Assembly: GCF_000270285.1 (NCBI RefSeq)
Contig: NC_015738.1
Location: forward strand, 372,001 to 436,000
DNA: 64,000 bases
Origin: Eggerthella sp. YY7918
GTDB taxonomy: Bacteria; Actinomycetota; Coriobacteriia; Coriobacteriales; Eggerthellaceae
Direction of reading: 5' to 3'
Under the pieces are notes generated by a model. It was not told the origin of the DNA and made no database searches. It saw nothing but the letters and a program-made list of their open reading frames with translations. The position numbers and the translations under genes are program-made. Position 1 is the stretch's first letter; each line of letters opens with the position of its first letter. Of the stretch, positions 27,965-36,696 are shown in pieces.

Positions 27965-28002
27965 ACAGCAAGCGCCCCGGAGTACTCCGGGGCGCTTGCT
28001 GT
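27965..28002. terminator. 38-bp perfect palindrome, bidirectional terminator
   Basis: The left arm ACAGCAAGCGCCCCGGAGT is exactly the reverse complement of the adjoining right arm, with no spacer, between the convergent DUF4190 and YqeY genes. A smaller hairpin (GCCGGCTGCGGCCGGC) lies at 27902-27918. Confidence 0.8.
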
Positions 28003-28030
28003 ATGCGTCATGCGTGTGCGTGTGGACGTG

Positions 28031-28474
28031 CTACGCCAGCTTTTGTCCGAGCAGCTGTGCAGCGCCAGCCTTATCGAAATTGCCGCCGGTCCTTTGGGTG
28101 AGAGCACCCATCACCCGTCCCATATCGCGCTTCGTGGAGGCGCCCGTTTCAGCCAGCACCTCATCGATAAGCGCGACCAGTTCGTCGCCCGCTACCTGTT
28201 TGGGAAGATAGCTTTCCAAAATGTCCACCTGCGCTGTTAGCGTATCGGTGCGCTCTTGGTCGTTGCCTGCTTTGATGGAGCCGTCCAGCGTTTCTTTCGT
28301 TTGTTTGATCAAACGCTTCAGCATCGCATCGACATCTGCGTCGGTAATGTCGCGGCGTTCGTTCACTTCGATGTTCTTGATTTCGCCATGTACCTGACGC
28401 AGGATGGACAGCCGCGGCTTGTCCTGTGCCTTCATGGCCGCTTTGATCTCGTTTTTCAATTCGTCGTAATTCAT
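28031..28474 (-). CDS. GatB/YqeY-domain protein
   Basis: 147 residues, a stand-alone YqeY domain as found beside or fused to amidotransferase subunit GatB. Recognisable are LRQVHGEIKNIEVN near the N terminus and the C-terminal KRDMGRVMGALTQRTGGNFDKA helix bundle (a tRNA-binding-like tail). ATG 28474 is preferred to ATG 28492 by family length. It is thought to bind tRNA or aid amidation, but the role of the free protein is not established. Two parS sites lie upstream. Confidence 0.9.
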   Translation of the reverse strand: MNYDELKNEIKAAMKAQDKPRLSILRQVHGEIKNIEVNERRDITDADVDAMLKRLIKQTKETLDGSIKAGNDQERTDTLTAQVDILESYLPKQVAGDELVALIDEVLAETGASTKRDMGRVMGALTQRTGGNFDKAGAAQLLGQKLA

Positions 28475-28635
28475 AGCATGGCTCGCTTTCATCGGTTTGT
28501 TTCTTGTGAGTATAACGCGTCGTGCTGTGTCATGGAAAATTTTGGTTGTGCGTTTGCGCAGTGCGTCATGAATTACTCAGCTATATACGCTTTTGCGACG
28601 TGAGTTTACATAGGTAGTTAGCACGAACGCTCGAA

Positions 28636-28651
28636 TGTTTCACGTGAAACA
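28636..28651. other. parS site 4
   Basis: Exact TGTTTCACGTGAAACA inside a 28-bp perfect palindrome (28630-28657) with CTCGAA/TTCGAG flanks. Confidence 0.92.
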
Positions 28652-28679
28652 TTCGAGCTATGCAGCGTACCATGCCGTG

Positions 28680-28695
28680 TGTTTCACGTGAAACA
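28680..28695. other. parS site 5
   Basis: Exact TGTTTCACGTGAAACA, 28 bases after site 4, between the divergently placed YqeY start and the pseudopilin stop. Confidence 0.92.
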
Positions 28696-28724
28696 TTCGG
28701 AGGTGAACCCAACTTCAAAGGGGG

Positions 28725-29513
28725 CTAGGCTGCAACAAACTTTCCGTTGACAAGATTAACCGGTGTCCCCGTTTTAAGAATTTCTATCATCTTGTCTTTA
28801 CCTTGTGTCCCAAGATTGGTTTTGGGAATCTCGTACCATTGGCCGCGATTTCCAATAAGGCCTGTATTGTCGCAAACATAGCGAGCGTCCCACTGGCTAC
28901 CGCCAGTAAATTTGCTCTCGTAACCGGCATACAAAAACGTAGCCGAAACCTTGTTTTCGTAGTTCTTCATTTGAAGATAGTACGTTTCTCCATCGATTCC
29001 CGTTACTTCGGGCCATGAATCCAGTCCGTTATCCTTGGCATATTTTTCATATTCTTCACGGAGGGTGCCTCCTCCGGTGTAACCATTCATGTTGTCTTTG
29101 AATGTGTCAAGAACCCATTGATACATGGATTCGTCCATGCTCAACCCATGCTTGCTGCACTTGATGATGATAGAGCCTTTCGCAGGATCGCCTTCAAAAC
29201 TGTAGTTGCCACCAGAAGGGCACAAGGCGTGGCCGCTGTTCTGGTCCTCGAGCTTTTTGGCGTACGTTTGCACAAGGGTGGTGTCAACGGTGATGCTATT
29301 GTCGAGCAAGTATGCATCCGACACCATCACCTTCACATGATGGCGGTTCGCGGCGCACGTGGCTTCTTCGGTGCGCTCCAACGAGCCGGTGAACACCGGA
29401 ACGGCGATGGCGACCAAAACAAGCACGATAGCCACGACGACAAGCAGCTCCGCCAACGTAAAACCAGCATCGCGACGTTGGGATATGCGATAGGGTGCAA
29501 CCGTGTGAGACAT
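28725..29513 (-). CDS. Type IV pilin-like prepilin
   Basis: 262 residues. The class III signal is clear: a basic leader, then G17 / FTLAEL with Glu at +5 and a 20-residue hydrophobic helix, the substrate pattern of prepilin peptidase. The body contains five Cys and no family motif I recognise. ATG 29513 has GAAGGAG. No pilus ATPase, platform protein or peptidase gene is nearby, so it is an orphan pilin or pseudopilin that must rely on machinery elsewhere. The gene is less GC-rich than its neighbours, which hints at acquisition or relaxed selection. Confidence 0.85.
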   Translation of the reverse strand: MSHTVAPYRISQRRDAGFTLAELLVVVAIVLVLVAIAVPVFTGSLERTEEATCAANRHHVKVMVSDAYLLDNSITVDTTLVQTYAKKLEDQNSGHALCPSGGNYSFEGDPAKGSIIIKCSKHGLSMDESMYQWVLDTFKDNMNGYTGGGTLREEYEKYAKDNGLDSWPEVTGIDGETYYLQMKNYENKVSATFLYAGYESKFTGGSQWDARYVCDNTGLIGNRGQWYEIPKTNLGTQGKDKMIEILKTGTPVNLVNGKFVAA

Positions 29514-29649
29514 GAAAAACTCCTTCGCTACAGGGGCTATCATACTCAATTATGTTCTTAGATACAATTACAGAGAGCACACGATGATACGTGGCCTTCT
29601 GCTATGATGGGTGTGCATACATTTCCCGGAATGCTATAGAAGGAACGCT

Positions 29650-30138
29650 ATGAAAGACTTGCCGGCTAATCAGCTCAATCCCAAAGTTAAAGTGGTGTGG
29701 CGCATCAACGATGCAATTTGGATCACGGTTTTGTTTGTGTGCTGCTTTGTTCCATTTGCTATCGCGGCCGCAGCCGAGCCTGCGGAATGGATCCCTATCG
29801 TGTTGGTAGCGCTTGCAGTAGCCTATGTTGTCATGATGGTGGTGTGGCTGGTTGTTTTGCCGCCTATTCGCTATATGCGCTGGCGTTATGAACTGTCCAA
29901 CGATTATCTGGATATTGCGCGCGGTATCGTGTGGCGCAAGCGCTTTATCATCCCGTTTATTCGTGTGCAGAATACCGATACGCGCCAGGGTCCCATCCTG
30001 CGCGCATTTGGGCTGTCGAGCGTTACGGTGTCAACGGCTGCGGGCGAACATGAGATACCCGGCCTTGGCATAGAGGATGCCGAGCAGCTGCGTGATCGTG
30101 CGGCAGAGCTTGCGCGCCTTGCTCAGGAGGACGTGTGA
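29650..30138 (+). CDS. Bacterial PH-domain membrane protein (YdbS-like)
   Basis: 162 residues: two membrane helices (about 28-70), then one bPH2 (DUF304) domain with YELSNDYLDIARGIVWRK and IPFIRVQNTDTRQGPILRAFG, the typical strand pattern. The C terminus is a charged helix. ATG 29650 has GAAGGAACGC. Its stop overlaps the start of the next bPH2 gene (TGATG), as in ydbST-type operons, so the two proteins probably form a membrane complex. Function of the family is poorly known. Confidence 0.88.
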   Translation: MKDLPANQLNPKVKVVWRINDAIWITVLFVCCFVPFAIAAAAEPAEWIPIVLVALAVAYVVMMVVWLVVLPPIRYMRWRYELSNDYLDIARGIVWRKRFIIPFIRVQNTDTRQGPILRAFGLSSVTVSTAAGEHEIPGLGIEDAEQLRDRAAELARLAQEDV

Positions 30139-32171
30139 TGGCGGATTTCCAACAGCCTCAGCAACCGGGTATGCCTCCTCAGCAGCCCCAGCAGCCGCAG
30201 CTGCAGCCGGGCATGCCGCCGCAGCCGCAGCCCGCTGTGCCCCAGCCGCCGCAGCCACAACCGCAGGCACCCCAGAATTGGCAGCAGCCACAAACGCAGC
30301 CCTACTACGCCCAACCGGGTGTGCCAGCGCCGGAGCCGCAGCAGCCCGTTCGCCATCATGTGCATCACAGCTACATATGGCTCGGCAGTCTCAGCACAGC
30401 GCTCATGCTGCTGGTTATCGCATTCATCTCGGGGTTTTCGGGAATTGTTGGCTCGCTGGCAGAGGGCGATACCATCTCTCCAAGCGATATACCGGTGCTT
30501 ATAACCATTTTTGGCGTGACCCTCGGGGTGTTCGTCGTTGTGACGGGTTTAGTAGCGCTGTATCAGTGGGTTTCGTATAAGCACTTGTATTACGAGTTAA
30601 CCGCTGAAGAGTTCAATCTGTATTCGGGCATCTTCAACAAGAAGCGCGTACACGTGCCCTACCAGCGCATCCAGTCGGTTGACCAGCGCGCCACCTTATT
30701 GCAGCGCATTTTTGGCGTATGCACGGTCAGCGTCGATACGGCCGGCGGTGCGGCGAACAAGGCGGTTAAGGTACCGTACGTGCAAAAAATGCAAGCCGAA
30801 GAACTGCGTCGCGAACTGTTCGCACGCAAGCAATATCTGATTGCGCAAGAAAACGGTGCGACACCCGCAGCTGCAGCGGCAGCCGCCGCAGCAATCGCAA
30901 TGCCTCCCTCTGGTGTGGTGGTTCCCGCTGCGTCGATGCCGGGCGCTCCTGCGGCTTCAAATACTCCCGGTACGTTTGGCGAGCCTTCGGCCCCGCATAA
31001 TGTGCTCGACGCTCCTGCCGAGATTTGGCAGGACGTACACGGAGTGTTTGGTGGGGGGTTTGTCGACACGGGTCGCGTTACCTATGAGTACGGCATGTCG
31101 AACAAAGAGCTCATCTTCACGGGTCTGTCCAACAACACGGCCTTTGTGGTTGTGATTCTGGTCGTGTTTGGCACGGTCGTAGAGCTTTTCGGACAGGCGG
31201 CGCCCATCCTGTTCAAGCCGGTGATCGAGAGCGTGGCTTCAGCCGGACTGCAGGCGTTTGGCGGGAACCTGATAGTTGCCGGCATTACCGCATTCGTGTT
31301 GGGCGCGATTGCACTCTGGGTGATATCGGCCATAGGCGCCTGCATTGCGTACGGCGGCTTCCGTGCATGTCGACGCGACAACCGCGTCGAGGTGGAACGC
31401 GGACTTTTGCAGCATCAGTTCCAAAGCGTCAGCATCGACCGTGTCCAGTCCGTTGTGGTAAAGCAAAGCTTCATCCGGCGCATGCTGGGCTACTGCGAGC
31501 TTTCGCTTGGTAAGATCGACGCAGCCGCCGAAGGCTCCGATCAAGAACAGCAAAGCGCTCTTAACCGGCAAGGTCTTGTGATCCATCCGTTCGTCAAGCT
31601 TACCCGTGTGCCGGAAATTCTTGCGGGCATTATTCCCGAGTTCGCCGACGTACCGGCGGAAAGCACACCCGTGGCGCCGGTGGCGTTGCGTCGAGCTCTC
31701 ATTCGCCGCGGCATCATTCAGGGCGACGGTTTTTGGTTGGCCGTAATCATTGCTATCGCGCAGGTGTGTTGCAACGTGTTTATTCCTGCCAACGGCCCCG
31801 ATGCCGAACTGTTGGGCATGCTGAACACGTGGGCGTTTGTGGGCTATGCCCTATGTGTTGTGCTGCTTATCCTGAACTTGATAAGTGCCGTGCTGTGGTA
31901 TCGCGGATCGGGGTTTGCGTATAATCGGCGTTTCATGCAAATAAGCAATGGTGGTCTTTCGCGCGAAACGATAAGTTTCCCGCGCAAGAAAATACAATTT
32001 GGTTTCACTAAAACAAATCCGTTCCAACGAAGGGCTCGGACAGCTACTATACATGCACGTACTGCGGCAGGCGTTGGCGGAACAACTATCAAACTCATCG
32101 ATGCGCATGAGGAGGACGCAGCCGCATGGCTTGAATGGCTCAAGCCTGGTGGGAGTGCAACAGAGGAGTAG
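30138..32171 (+). CDS. Large membrane protein with three bacterial PH domains (YdbT-like)
   Basis: 677 residues. A Pro/Gln-rich tail (1-75) precedes three repeats of paired membrane helices followed by a bPH2 domain. Each has the hallmark YELTAEEFNLYSGIFNKKR or equivalent and a QRIQSVDQ / DRVQSVVV / KKIQFGFT strand (about 165-245, 330-470 and 590-665). An Ala-rich linker lies between domains one and two. ATG 30138 overlaps the previous stop and has CAGGAGG. With the preceding gene it matches the YdbS-YdbT pair of Firmicutes and Actinobacteria. No catalytic residue is known. Confidence 0.87.
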   Translation: MADFQQPQQPGMPPQQPQQPQLQPGMPPQPQPAVPQPPQPQPQAPQNWQQPQTQPYYAQPGVPAPEPQQPVRHHVHHSYIWLGSLSTALMLLVIAFISGFSGIVGSLAEGDTISPSDIPVLITIFGVTLGVFVVVTGLVALYQWVSYKHLYYELTAEEFNLYSGIFNKKRVHVPYQRIQSVDQRATLLQRIFGVCTVSVDTAGGAANKAVKVPYVQKMQAEELRRELFARKQYLIAQENGATPAAAAAAAAAIAMPPSGVVVPAASMPGAPAASNTPGTFGEPSAPHNVLDAPAEIWQDVHGVFGGGFVDTGRVTYEYGMSNKELIFTGLSNNTAFVVVILVVFGTVVELFGQAAPILFKPVIESVASAGLQAFGGNLIVAGITAFVLGAIALWVISAIGACIAYGGFRACRRDNRVEVERGLLQHQFQSVSIDRVQSVVVKQSFIRRMLGYCELSLGKIDAAAEGSDQEQQSALNRQGLVIHPFVKLTRVPEILAGIIPEFADVPAESTPVAPVALRRALIRRGIIQGDGFWLAVIIAIAQVCCNVFIPANGPDAELLGMLNTWAFVGYALCVVLLILNLISAVLWYRGSGFAYNRRFMQISNGGLSRETISFPRKKIQFGFTKTNPFQRRARTATIHARTAAGVGGTTIKLIDAHEEDAAAWLEWLKPGGSATEE

Positions 32172-32175
32172 CTTC

Positions 32176-33018
32176 ATGAACGAAACGACAACATCGAATG
32201 GGGCGCGTGTACGTGATGCGGCACGCAATGCGGTAGCGCGTGTGCGCCCTGCGTCGCTTCCTGAAGACGAACGCCCTGCACCCGGCTGGACGCCCTCGCA
32301 ATTCAAGCCGAGCACCTATGATCAAATTCACTCGCTGCGCGACGAGATTTCCCATACCTCCGCCAGCGCTACCAACAAGGCGCGCAATGTGCGCGAATAT
32401 ACGCTGGGGGAGGAAATAGCCAACTCCATATCGCACGGGATCGGTGTGCTTTTGGCTATAGCCGCTATTCCCATTCTTGTGGTACATGCCGTGGGGCACG
32501 GCGGCGGAGTGTATCTGTTCGCTGCGTTGGTCTATACGCTCACGATGCTGCTTGAATACACCATGTCGACGCTCTACCATGCCATCGCGGTCGAAAAGGC
32601 CAAAAAGGTGTTCAAGGTCCTCGATCACAGCTGCATCTACCTGTTTATTGCGGGATCGTATACGCCGTTTTGCCTCATTTCGCTTGCGGACTTTGGCGGT
32701 GGGTGGCTGTGTGCATTCGTGTGGGCAGTCGCTTTGGTTGGCGTTGCGTGCGAGGCGTTTTGGGTATTTCGCCCCCGTTGGGTTTCGGCGGTGTTGTATC
32801 TGCTTATGGGCTGGTGTGTGGTGTGGTTTCTTCCCGCGCTTGTCGTAGCCATTCCGGTACCTGGTTTGTGGCTGCTTGTCGGAGGCGGAGTGTGTTACAG
32901 CATCGGCTGTATCTTCTACGTACTGAAGAAGATACCCTACATGCATTCGATCTTCCATCTATGGGTTCTTGCCGGAAGTGTCCTGCAGTTTCTGGCGATT
33001 GCGCTCTATATAATATAA
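32176..33018 (+). CDS. Hemolysin III family (YqfA/PAQR-like) membrane protein
   Basis: 280 residues. An N-terminal cytoplasmic part of about 75 residues is longer than usual; seven membrane spans follow. Family motifs with the presumed zinc-binding residues are present: EEIANSISHGIG, MSTLYHAI, VLDHSCIYLFIAGSYTPF and the C-terminal HSIFHLWVLAGS. Members are PAQR-type hydrolase-like proteins, and haemolysis is not their established function. ATG 32176 has GAGGAGTAGC, only 4 bases after the bPH2 stop, so it is co-transcribed with the PH genes. Confidence 0.92.
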   Translation: MNETTTSNGARVRDAARNAVARVRPASLPEDERPAPGWTPSQFKPSTYDQIHSLRDEISHTSASATNKARNVREYTLGEEIANSISHGIGVLLAIAAIPILVVHAVGHGGGVYLFAALVYTLTMLLEYTMSTLYHAIAVEKAKKVFKVLDHSCIYLFIAGSYTPFCLISLADFGGGWLCAFVWAVALVGVACEAFWVFRPRWVSAVLYLLMGWCVVWFLPALVVAIPVPGLWLLVGGGVCYSIGCIFYVLKKIPYMHSIFHLWVLAGSVLQFLAIALYII

Positions 33019-33142
33019 GTGCAAGACGCGTATACTGGGAAGGGATAAAGCCTGCAACGAAGCATGACATGCTGTGAGGCAGGTATCTAGACGGGGCAAA
33101 AGGGGAGTTCCGTCGCGTGATAAGGAGTTGAACGAAGCTTCT

Positions 33143-34483
33143 ATGGAAATATGGGTGAGTATCGCCGTCACGTTCGTGCTGGTGCTCGTCAATGGGTTTT
33201 TCTCAATGTCGGAGATGGCGCTCGTCAACGCCAAGCAAGTGCTGTTGCAAAAAGATGCCGAGGAGGGCGATAAGCGCGCCCGTCGAGCGCTTGATCTCGC
33301 AAGCGATTCGGGTCAGTTTTTGGCGACCATTCAAGTCGCTATCACCTTGGTAGGCTTTTTCGCGTCGGCGGCGGCCGCAACGAATCTTTCCGAGCCGTTT
33401 GCCGCGTGGTTGTCCAGCTGGAATATCGATTGGCTTACGCTCATTGCGCCGGGTTTGGCTCCCGTGCTTATCACGCTGGTCGTGTCGTATTTGAGTATCG
33501 TGGTGGGCGAGCTTGTGCCCAAACGCATGGCCTTGGCCGATGCCGAACGCATGAGCAAAGTGGTCGCTGGTCCGCTCGCAGTGTTTCAGAAAATCGCGTC
33601 GCCGCTTGTGGCGTTTACTTCGGCTTCCGCGAACGGTTTGGCGCGTTTGCTCAACATCAAAGATGCCGACGAGCGTCAAAGCGTATCGGAAGACGAGATC
33701 AGGTACATGGTCGCGGACAACGACGAGCTTATGGAAGACGAAAAGCGCATGATCCACGACATCATCGACCTGGGCGACATGGCGGTACGTGAAATCATGC
33801 AGCCGCGTGTGGATATGATTTTCGTCGAGGATTGCGAAACGGTGCGCCAGGCTATCGATCGCATGCGGGGGACCGGCTATTCCCGCTTGCCGGTCTATCA
33901 CGAAGATATCGACTGCATCGTGGGCATTGTCCACTACAAAGACCTGGTGACACCGCTCATCGAGGGCAAGGAGTCAGAACCGGTTGCAAACTACGCCTAT
34001 GAAGCGATGTTTGTGCCTGAAACAAAAGACGCCTTCCCTCTGTTAGCTGAAATGCAAACGAATCGTCAACAGATGGCTATCGTTGTTGACGAGTATGGTG
34101 GTACCGATGGTTTAATTACGGTGGAAGACATCGTGGAAGAGATCGTCGGCGAGATCGTGGACGAGACTGACCGCGAAAGTCCCTTCGTCAAACAGGAACG
34201 TGACGGATTGTGGCTGGTTGATGGTCGACTTTCCGTTGAAGATGCCGCCGCGCTCGGATGGCCGGTCGAAGATTCAGACGACTACGAAACCATTGCCGGT
34301 TGGCTTATGAGCATGCGTGACTCGGTTCCGCAAACAGGTGACGAATTCGACTTTGGCGGGTATCGCTTCAAGATCCAAGCTATGCGCCGCCGACGCATCA
34401 TGACCGTTCGTGTTGAGCGACTGGACGGCTCTGCCGATGTCTCAGATCAGGACACCGCAGCATCCGGCCAGGAGGAAGCGTGA
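33143..34483 (+). CDS. CNNM/CorC-family membrane protein with CBS pair (hemolysin-like)
   Basis: 446 residues: CNNM (DUF21) transmembrane domain with about four spans (1-190), two CBS domains (about 205-330, around IMQPRVDMIFVED and VPETKDAFPLLAE) and a C-terminal CorC_HlyC domain. The family includes magnesium/cobalt efflux transporters. ATG 33143 starts right at the first span; the ribosome-site match AAGGAG is rather far (15 bases). The next gene overlaps its stop (GTGA), indicating an operon. Confidence 0.92.
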   Translation: MEIWVSIAVTFVLVLVNGFFSMSEMALVNAKQVLLQKDAEEGDKRARRALDLASDSGQFLATIQVAITLVGFFASAAAATNLSEPFAAWLSSWNIDWLTLIAPGLAPVLITLVVSYLSIVVGELVPKRMALADAERMSKVVAGPLAVFQKIASPLVAFTSASANGLARLLNIKDADERQSVSEDEIRYMVADNDELMEDEKRMIHDIIDLGDMAVREIMQPRVDMIFVEDCETVRQAIDRMRGTGYSRLPVYHEDIDCIVGIVHYKDLVTPLIEGKESEPVANYAYEAMFVPETKDAFPLLAEMQTNRQQMAIVVDEYGGTDGLITVEDIVEEIVGEIVDETDRESPFVKQERDGLWLVDGRLSVEDAAALGWPVEDSDDYETIAGWLMSMRDSVPQTGDEFDFGGYRFKIQAMRRRRIMTVRVERLDGSADVSDQDTAASGQEEA

Positions 34484-35490
34484 CAGAAGAAAAGCGGCTG
34501 TATCGTTCGCGTGACGCACTGGTCGCTGGTGTCTGCGCGGGTGTGGCCGATTACTTTAACGTAGACCCGGTTGTCATTCGCATTCTGACGGTTGTGCTCA
34601 CCCTTGCGTCGGGTGGCTTGCTTGCCATTGCCTATCTTGCTTTGTGGGTTGTTCTTCCTAAGGAACCCCTGCGCGCTCCTTTAGATGTGGAGCCACAGCA
34701 GGTTCATTCCGAAACATACGGTGCGGTTCCTTGTGATACAGCACGTGGCAAAACCGATCAGAGCTTCAATCAGGCGGTAAGCCCGGCAACGATGGCCAGC
34801 TGGCGTTATGCTTCTACGCAGTATTCCGGGGTGGGGCATGCTCCTCCCGAACCCCCGCTTGGCGCCTCGCGTGAGGCTTCCCAAGTGCCTCTTGAACGAG
34901 ATGTTCCTTATTCTGGTCAGACAGCCGGGTGGTCAGGCGTACCTACGCCTCCTACGCCTTCCTCCTATGTCGAGACGCCGGCTCCTCGTCCCGATACCGC
35001 CCCTGCGGGCTTCCGGGTGCGAATTGCCCTTCTCTTAGGGACGCTCTTGCTGTTTATAGGGGGAAGCGCTCTGGTGTCGTTTGTTGTAGAAGGGGTGCAG
35101 TGGTGGCAGTGCTGGCCTCTTCTCCTGGCCATCGTGGGCATTGTTATTGTTGTTGTACCTGTTCAGAATGAGCGTCGTATGGATGAGGTTTCGCTTGGCC
35201 TCGCGATCTTTTTCTTGGGAATGACCCTTCTACCCATGAGTATGGGGCTTTTGGGATGGGATTCGATTTGGATTATGCTCGCCCATCTGTGGCCTTTGCT
35301 GTGCATCGCAGCGGGCTTGATCGTTATGGGAGCTGCCATGAGTTCGCCCGTTTTGCGGCTTACGGCGGTGTTGCTGTTTGCCGTGTTCTGCGTCGCCGGG
35401 GTTGTCTGGTTTTCGGTGTCAGGTGCCGTGGAAGAGATTGTTCTTTTGGCTCCCTACGGACGTGAGTATCACTTTCTTATCGTCCAATAA
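34480..35490 (+). CDS. PspC-domain envelope-stress membrane protein
   Basis: 336 residues. The N-terminal PspC domain (about 1-65) shows KRLYRSRDALVAGVCAGVADYF and VDPVVIRILTVVL with its single long helix and the WVVLP end. A Pro/Ser/Thr-rich linker of about 100 residues follows, then four hydrophobic spans resembling the LiaF/DUF5668 membrane part. GTG 34480 overlaps the CNNM stop and has AGGAGGAAGC. PspC proteins sense membrane stress or modulate signalling; no partner PspA gene is nearby. Confidence 0.88.
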   Translation: MTEEKRLYRSRDALVAGVCAGVADYFNVDPVVIRILTVVLTLASGGLLAIAYLALWVVLPKEPLRAPLDVEPQQVHSETYGAVPCDTARGKTDQSFNQAVSPATMASWRYASTQYSGVGHAPPEPPLGASREASQVPLERDVPYSGQTAGWSGVPTPPTPSSYVETPAPRPDTAPAGFRVRIALLLGTLLLFIGGSALVSFVVEGVQWWQCWPLLLAIVGIVIVVVPVQNERRMDEVSLGLAIFFLGMTLLPMSMGLLGWDSIWIMLAHLWPLLCIAAGLIVMGAAMSSPVLRLTAVLLFAVFCVAGVVWFSVSGAVEEIVLLAPYGREYHFLIVQ

Positions 35491-35742
35491 TTTGTTCGCT
35501 TTTTTGTGCATTTCTCTAATCGCTTGATCACCTGCTGTTTCGATATATTCCCATTTGTCAAGCGAACAAACAATGAAGCAGCCCTTCACAACTCTTTGCT
35601 CTTAGGCGCGCGCTAAGCTAGAATACGAAGCACTAAAACAGCATATCGCCTTCTTTGGCAGCAATCCTTCTTACAACAAACTACGCTGTCATCCGCTCAC
35701 GCGGATTGGAATGGTGCGCTGTAAACGAAAAGGACTGGTGTA

Positions 35743-36540
35743 TTGGCACAACAGCGTTACAGACAGCGAAAGTCTAACCTTGCGGCGAAAGTCCTCGCGA
35801 TTGGCTGTGCATCAAGCCTGCTCGCGGGATGTATCGGCTTTGGGTTCGCGTCTGCGAACAATCCCGTTTCCCACGATGCCGGGTCGTTCGGCATTGATGC
35901 GGTAAGTGCTAATGCTGCAGCTCCTAATGACTCTCTTTCTACGAACATTTCCGATTCTTCCGTTGCCGACACGCTGACAAAGCCTGCTTCGCGCGATATT
36001 TCTCAGGGCATTGCTGCCATTGAAGCGCAAGAAGAGGCAGAGCGTATTGCTGCTGAGGAAAAGGCTCGCGCTGAAGAACAAGAGCGTATTGCCGCAGCTG
36101 AGCGGGCCAAAGCGGAGGCCGTGCAGGAACCATCCGCTCCCGCTGCCGTATCGCTCACGGATATTGATTGGTCGGTCGGCAAGGATGCGTTTATTGCCGA
36201 GTGGACTGCTCGTATCGATGCGTATCTCGCTGGCTCGCCATTGGCGGGGCAGGGCGTCACCTTCGCGACGGCGGCATGGAACAACGGGGTTGATCCACGT
36301 TGGTCGCCAGCTATTTCCAATACCGAAAGCTCCAAGGGTGCGGTTTGCTTCCTTCCGTACAATGCTTGGGGCTGGGGCTCTACGGGATGGTCGAATTGGG
36401 AAGATGCCATCAACGCCCATGTGGCTGGTTTGGCAGCCGGTTACGGCTACACCATCTCGGAAGCAAATGCTGCCAAGTATTGCCCGCCTAATTCAGTTAA
36501 TTGGTTCAACAAAACCCTCGCTCAAATGCAAATGATCTAG
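35743..36540 (+). CDS. Secreted lysozyme-like/glucosaminidase-type protein
   Basis: 265 residues. After a basic start, a hydrophobic segment contains LLAGC, a possible lipobox at Cys30, though the hydrophobic stretch continues to an AlaSerAla site, so anchored or free secretion are both possible. A Glu/Ala/Arg coiled-coil tract (about 88-125) leads to a C-terminal domain with WSPAISNTESSKG, NAWGWGSTGWSNWEDAINAH and KYCPP, the pattern of actinobacterial secreted glucosaminidase/transglycosylase-like domains with a catalytic Glu in NTESS. TTG 35743 has AAAGGA. A peptidoglycan role is inferred. Confidence 0.75.
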   Translation: MAQQRYRQRKSNLAAKVLAIGCASSLLAGCIGFGFASANNPVSHDAGSFGIDAVSANAAAPNDSLSTNISDSSVADTLTKPASRDISQGIAAIEAQEEAERIAAEEKARAEEQERIAAAERAKAEAVQEPSAPAAVSLTDIDWSVGKDAFIAEWTARIDAYLAGSPLAGQGVTFATAAWNNGVDPRWSPAISNTESSKGAVCFLPYNAWGWGSTGWSNWEDAINAHVAGLAAGYGYTISEANAAKYCPPNSVNWFNKTLAQMQMI

Positions 36541-36544
36541 CAGG

Positions 36545-36585
36545 TTTCGATTGCCTGTCGGCAATCGAAAACACCCTACGCTGCG
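36545..36585 (+). repeat. Structured repeat, 5' fragment (copy E), acting as terminator
   Basis: The perfect hairpin TTTCGATTGCC-TGTC-GGCAATCGAAA starts 4 bases after the preceding stop and is followed by CTACGCTGCG. This is the hairpin plus 5' box of copies A-D without the long stem or CCCTCGCTGAC box. Confidence 0.6.
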
Positions 36586-36696
36586 AAACCTTCTCTTGCC
36601 TGTTCGGTGGCGCTTTTGCGCTTCTTCCTTTTCTTGCAGTATGCTATACAGTATAAGCGTTGGCGGCGCAAGAGTGCGCCTGGTGAAAGGATCTGC

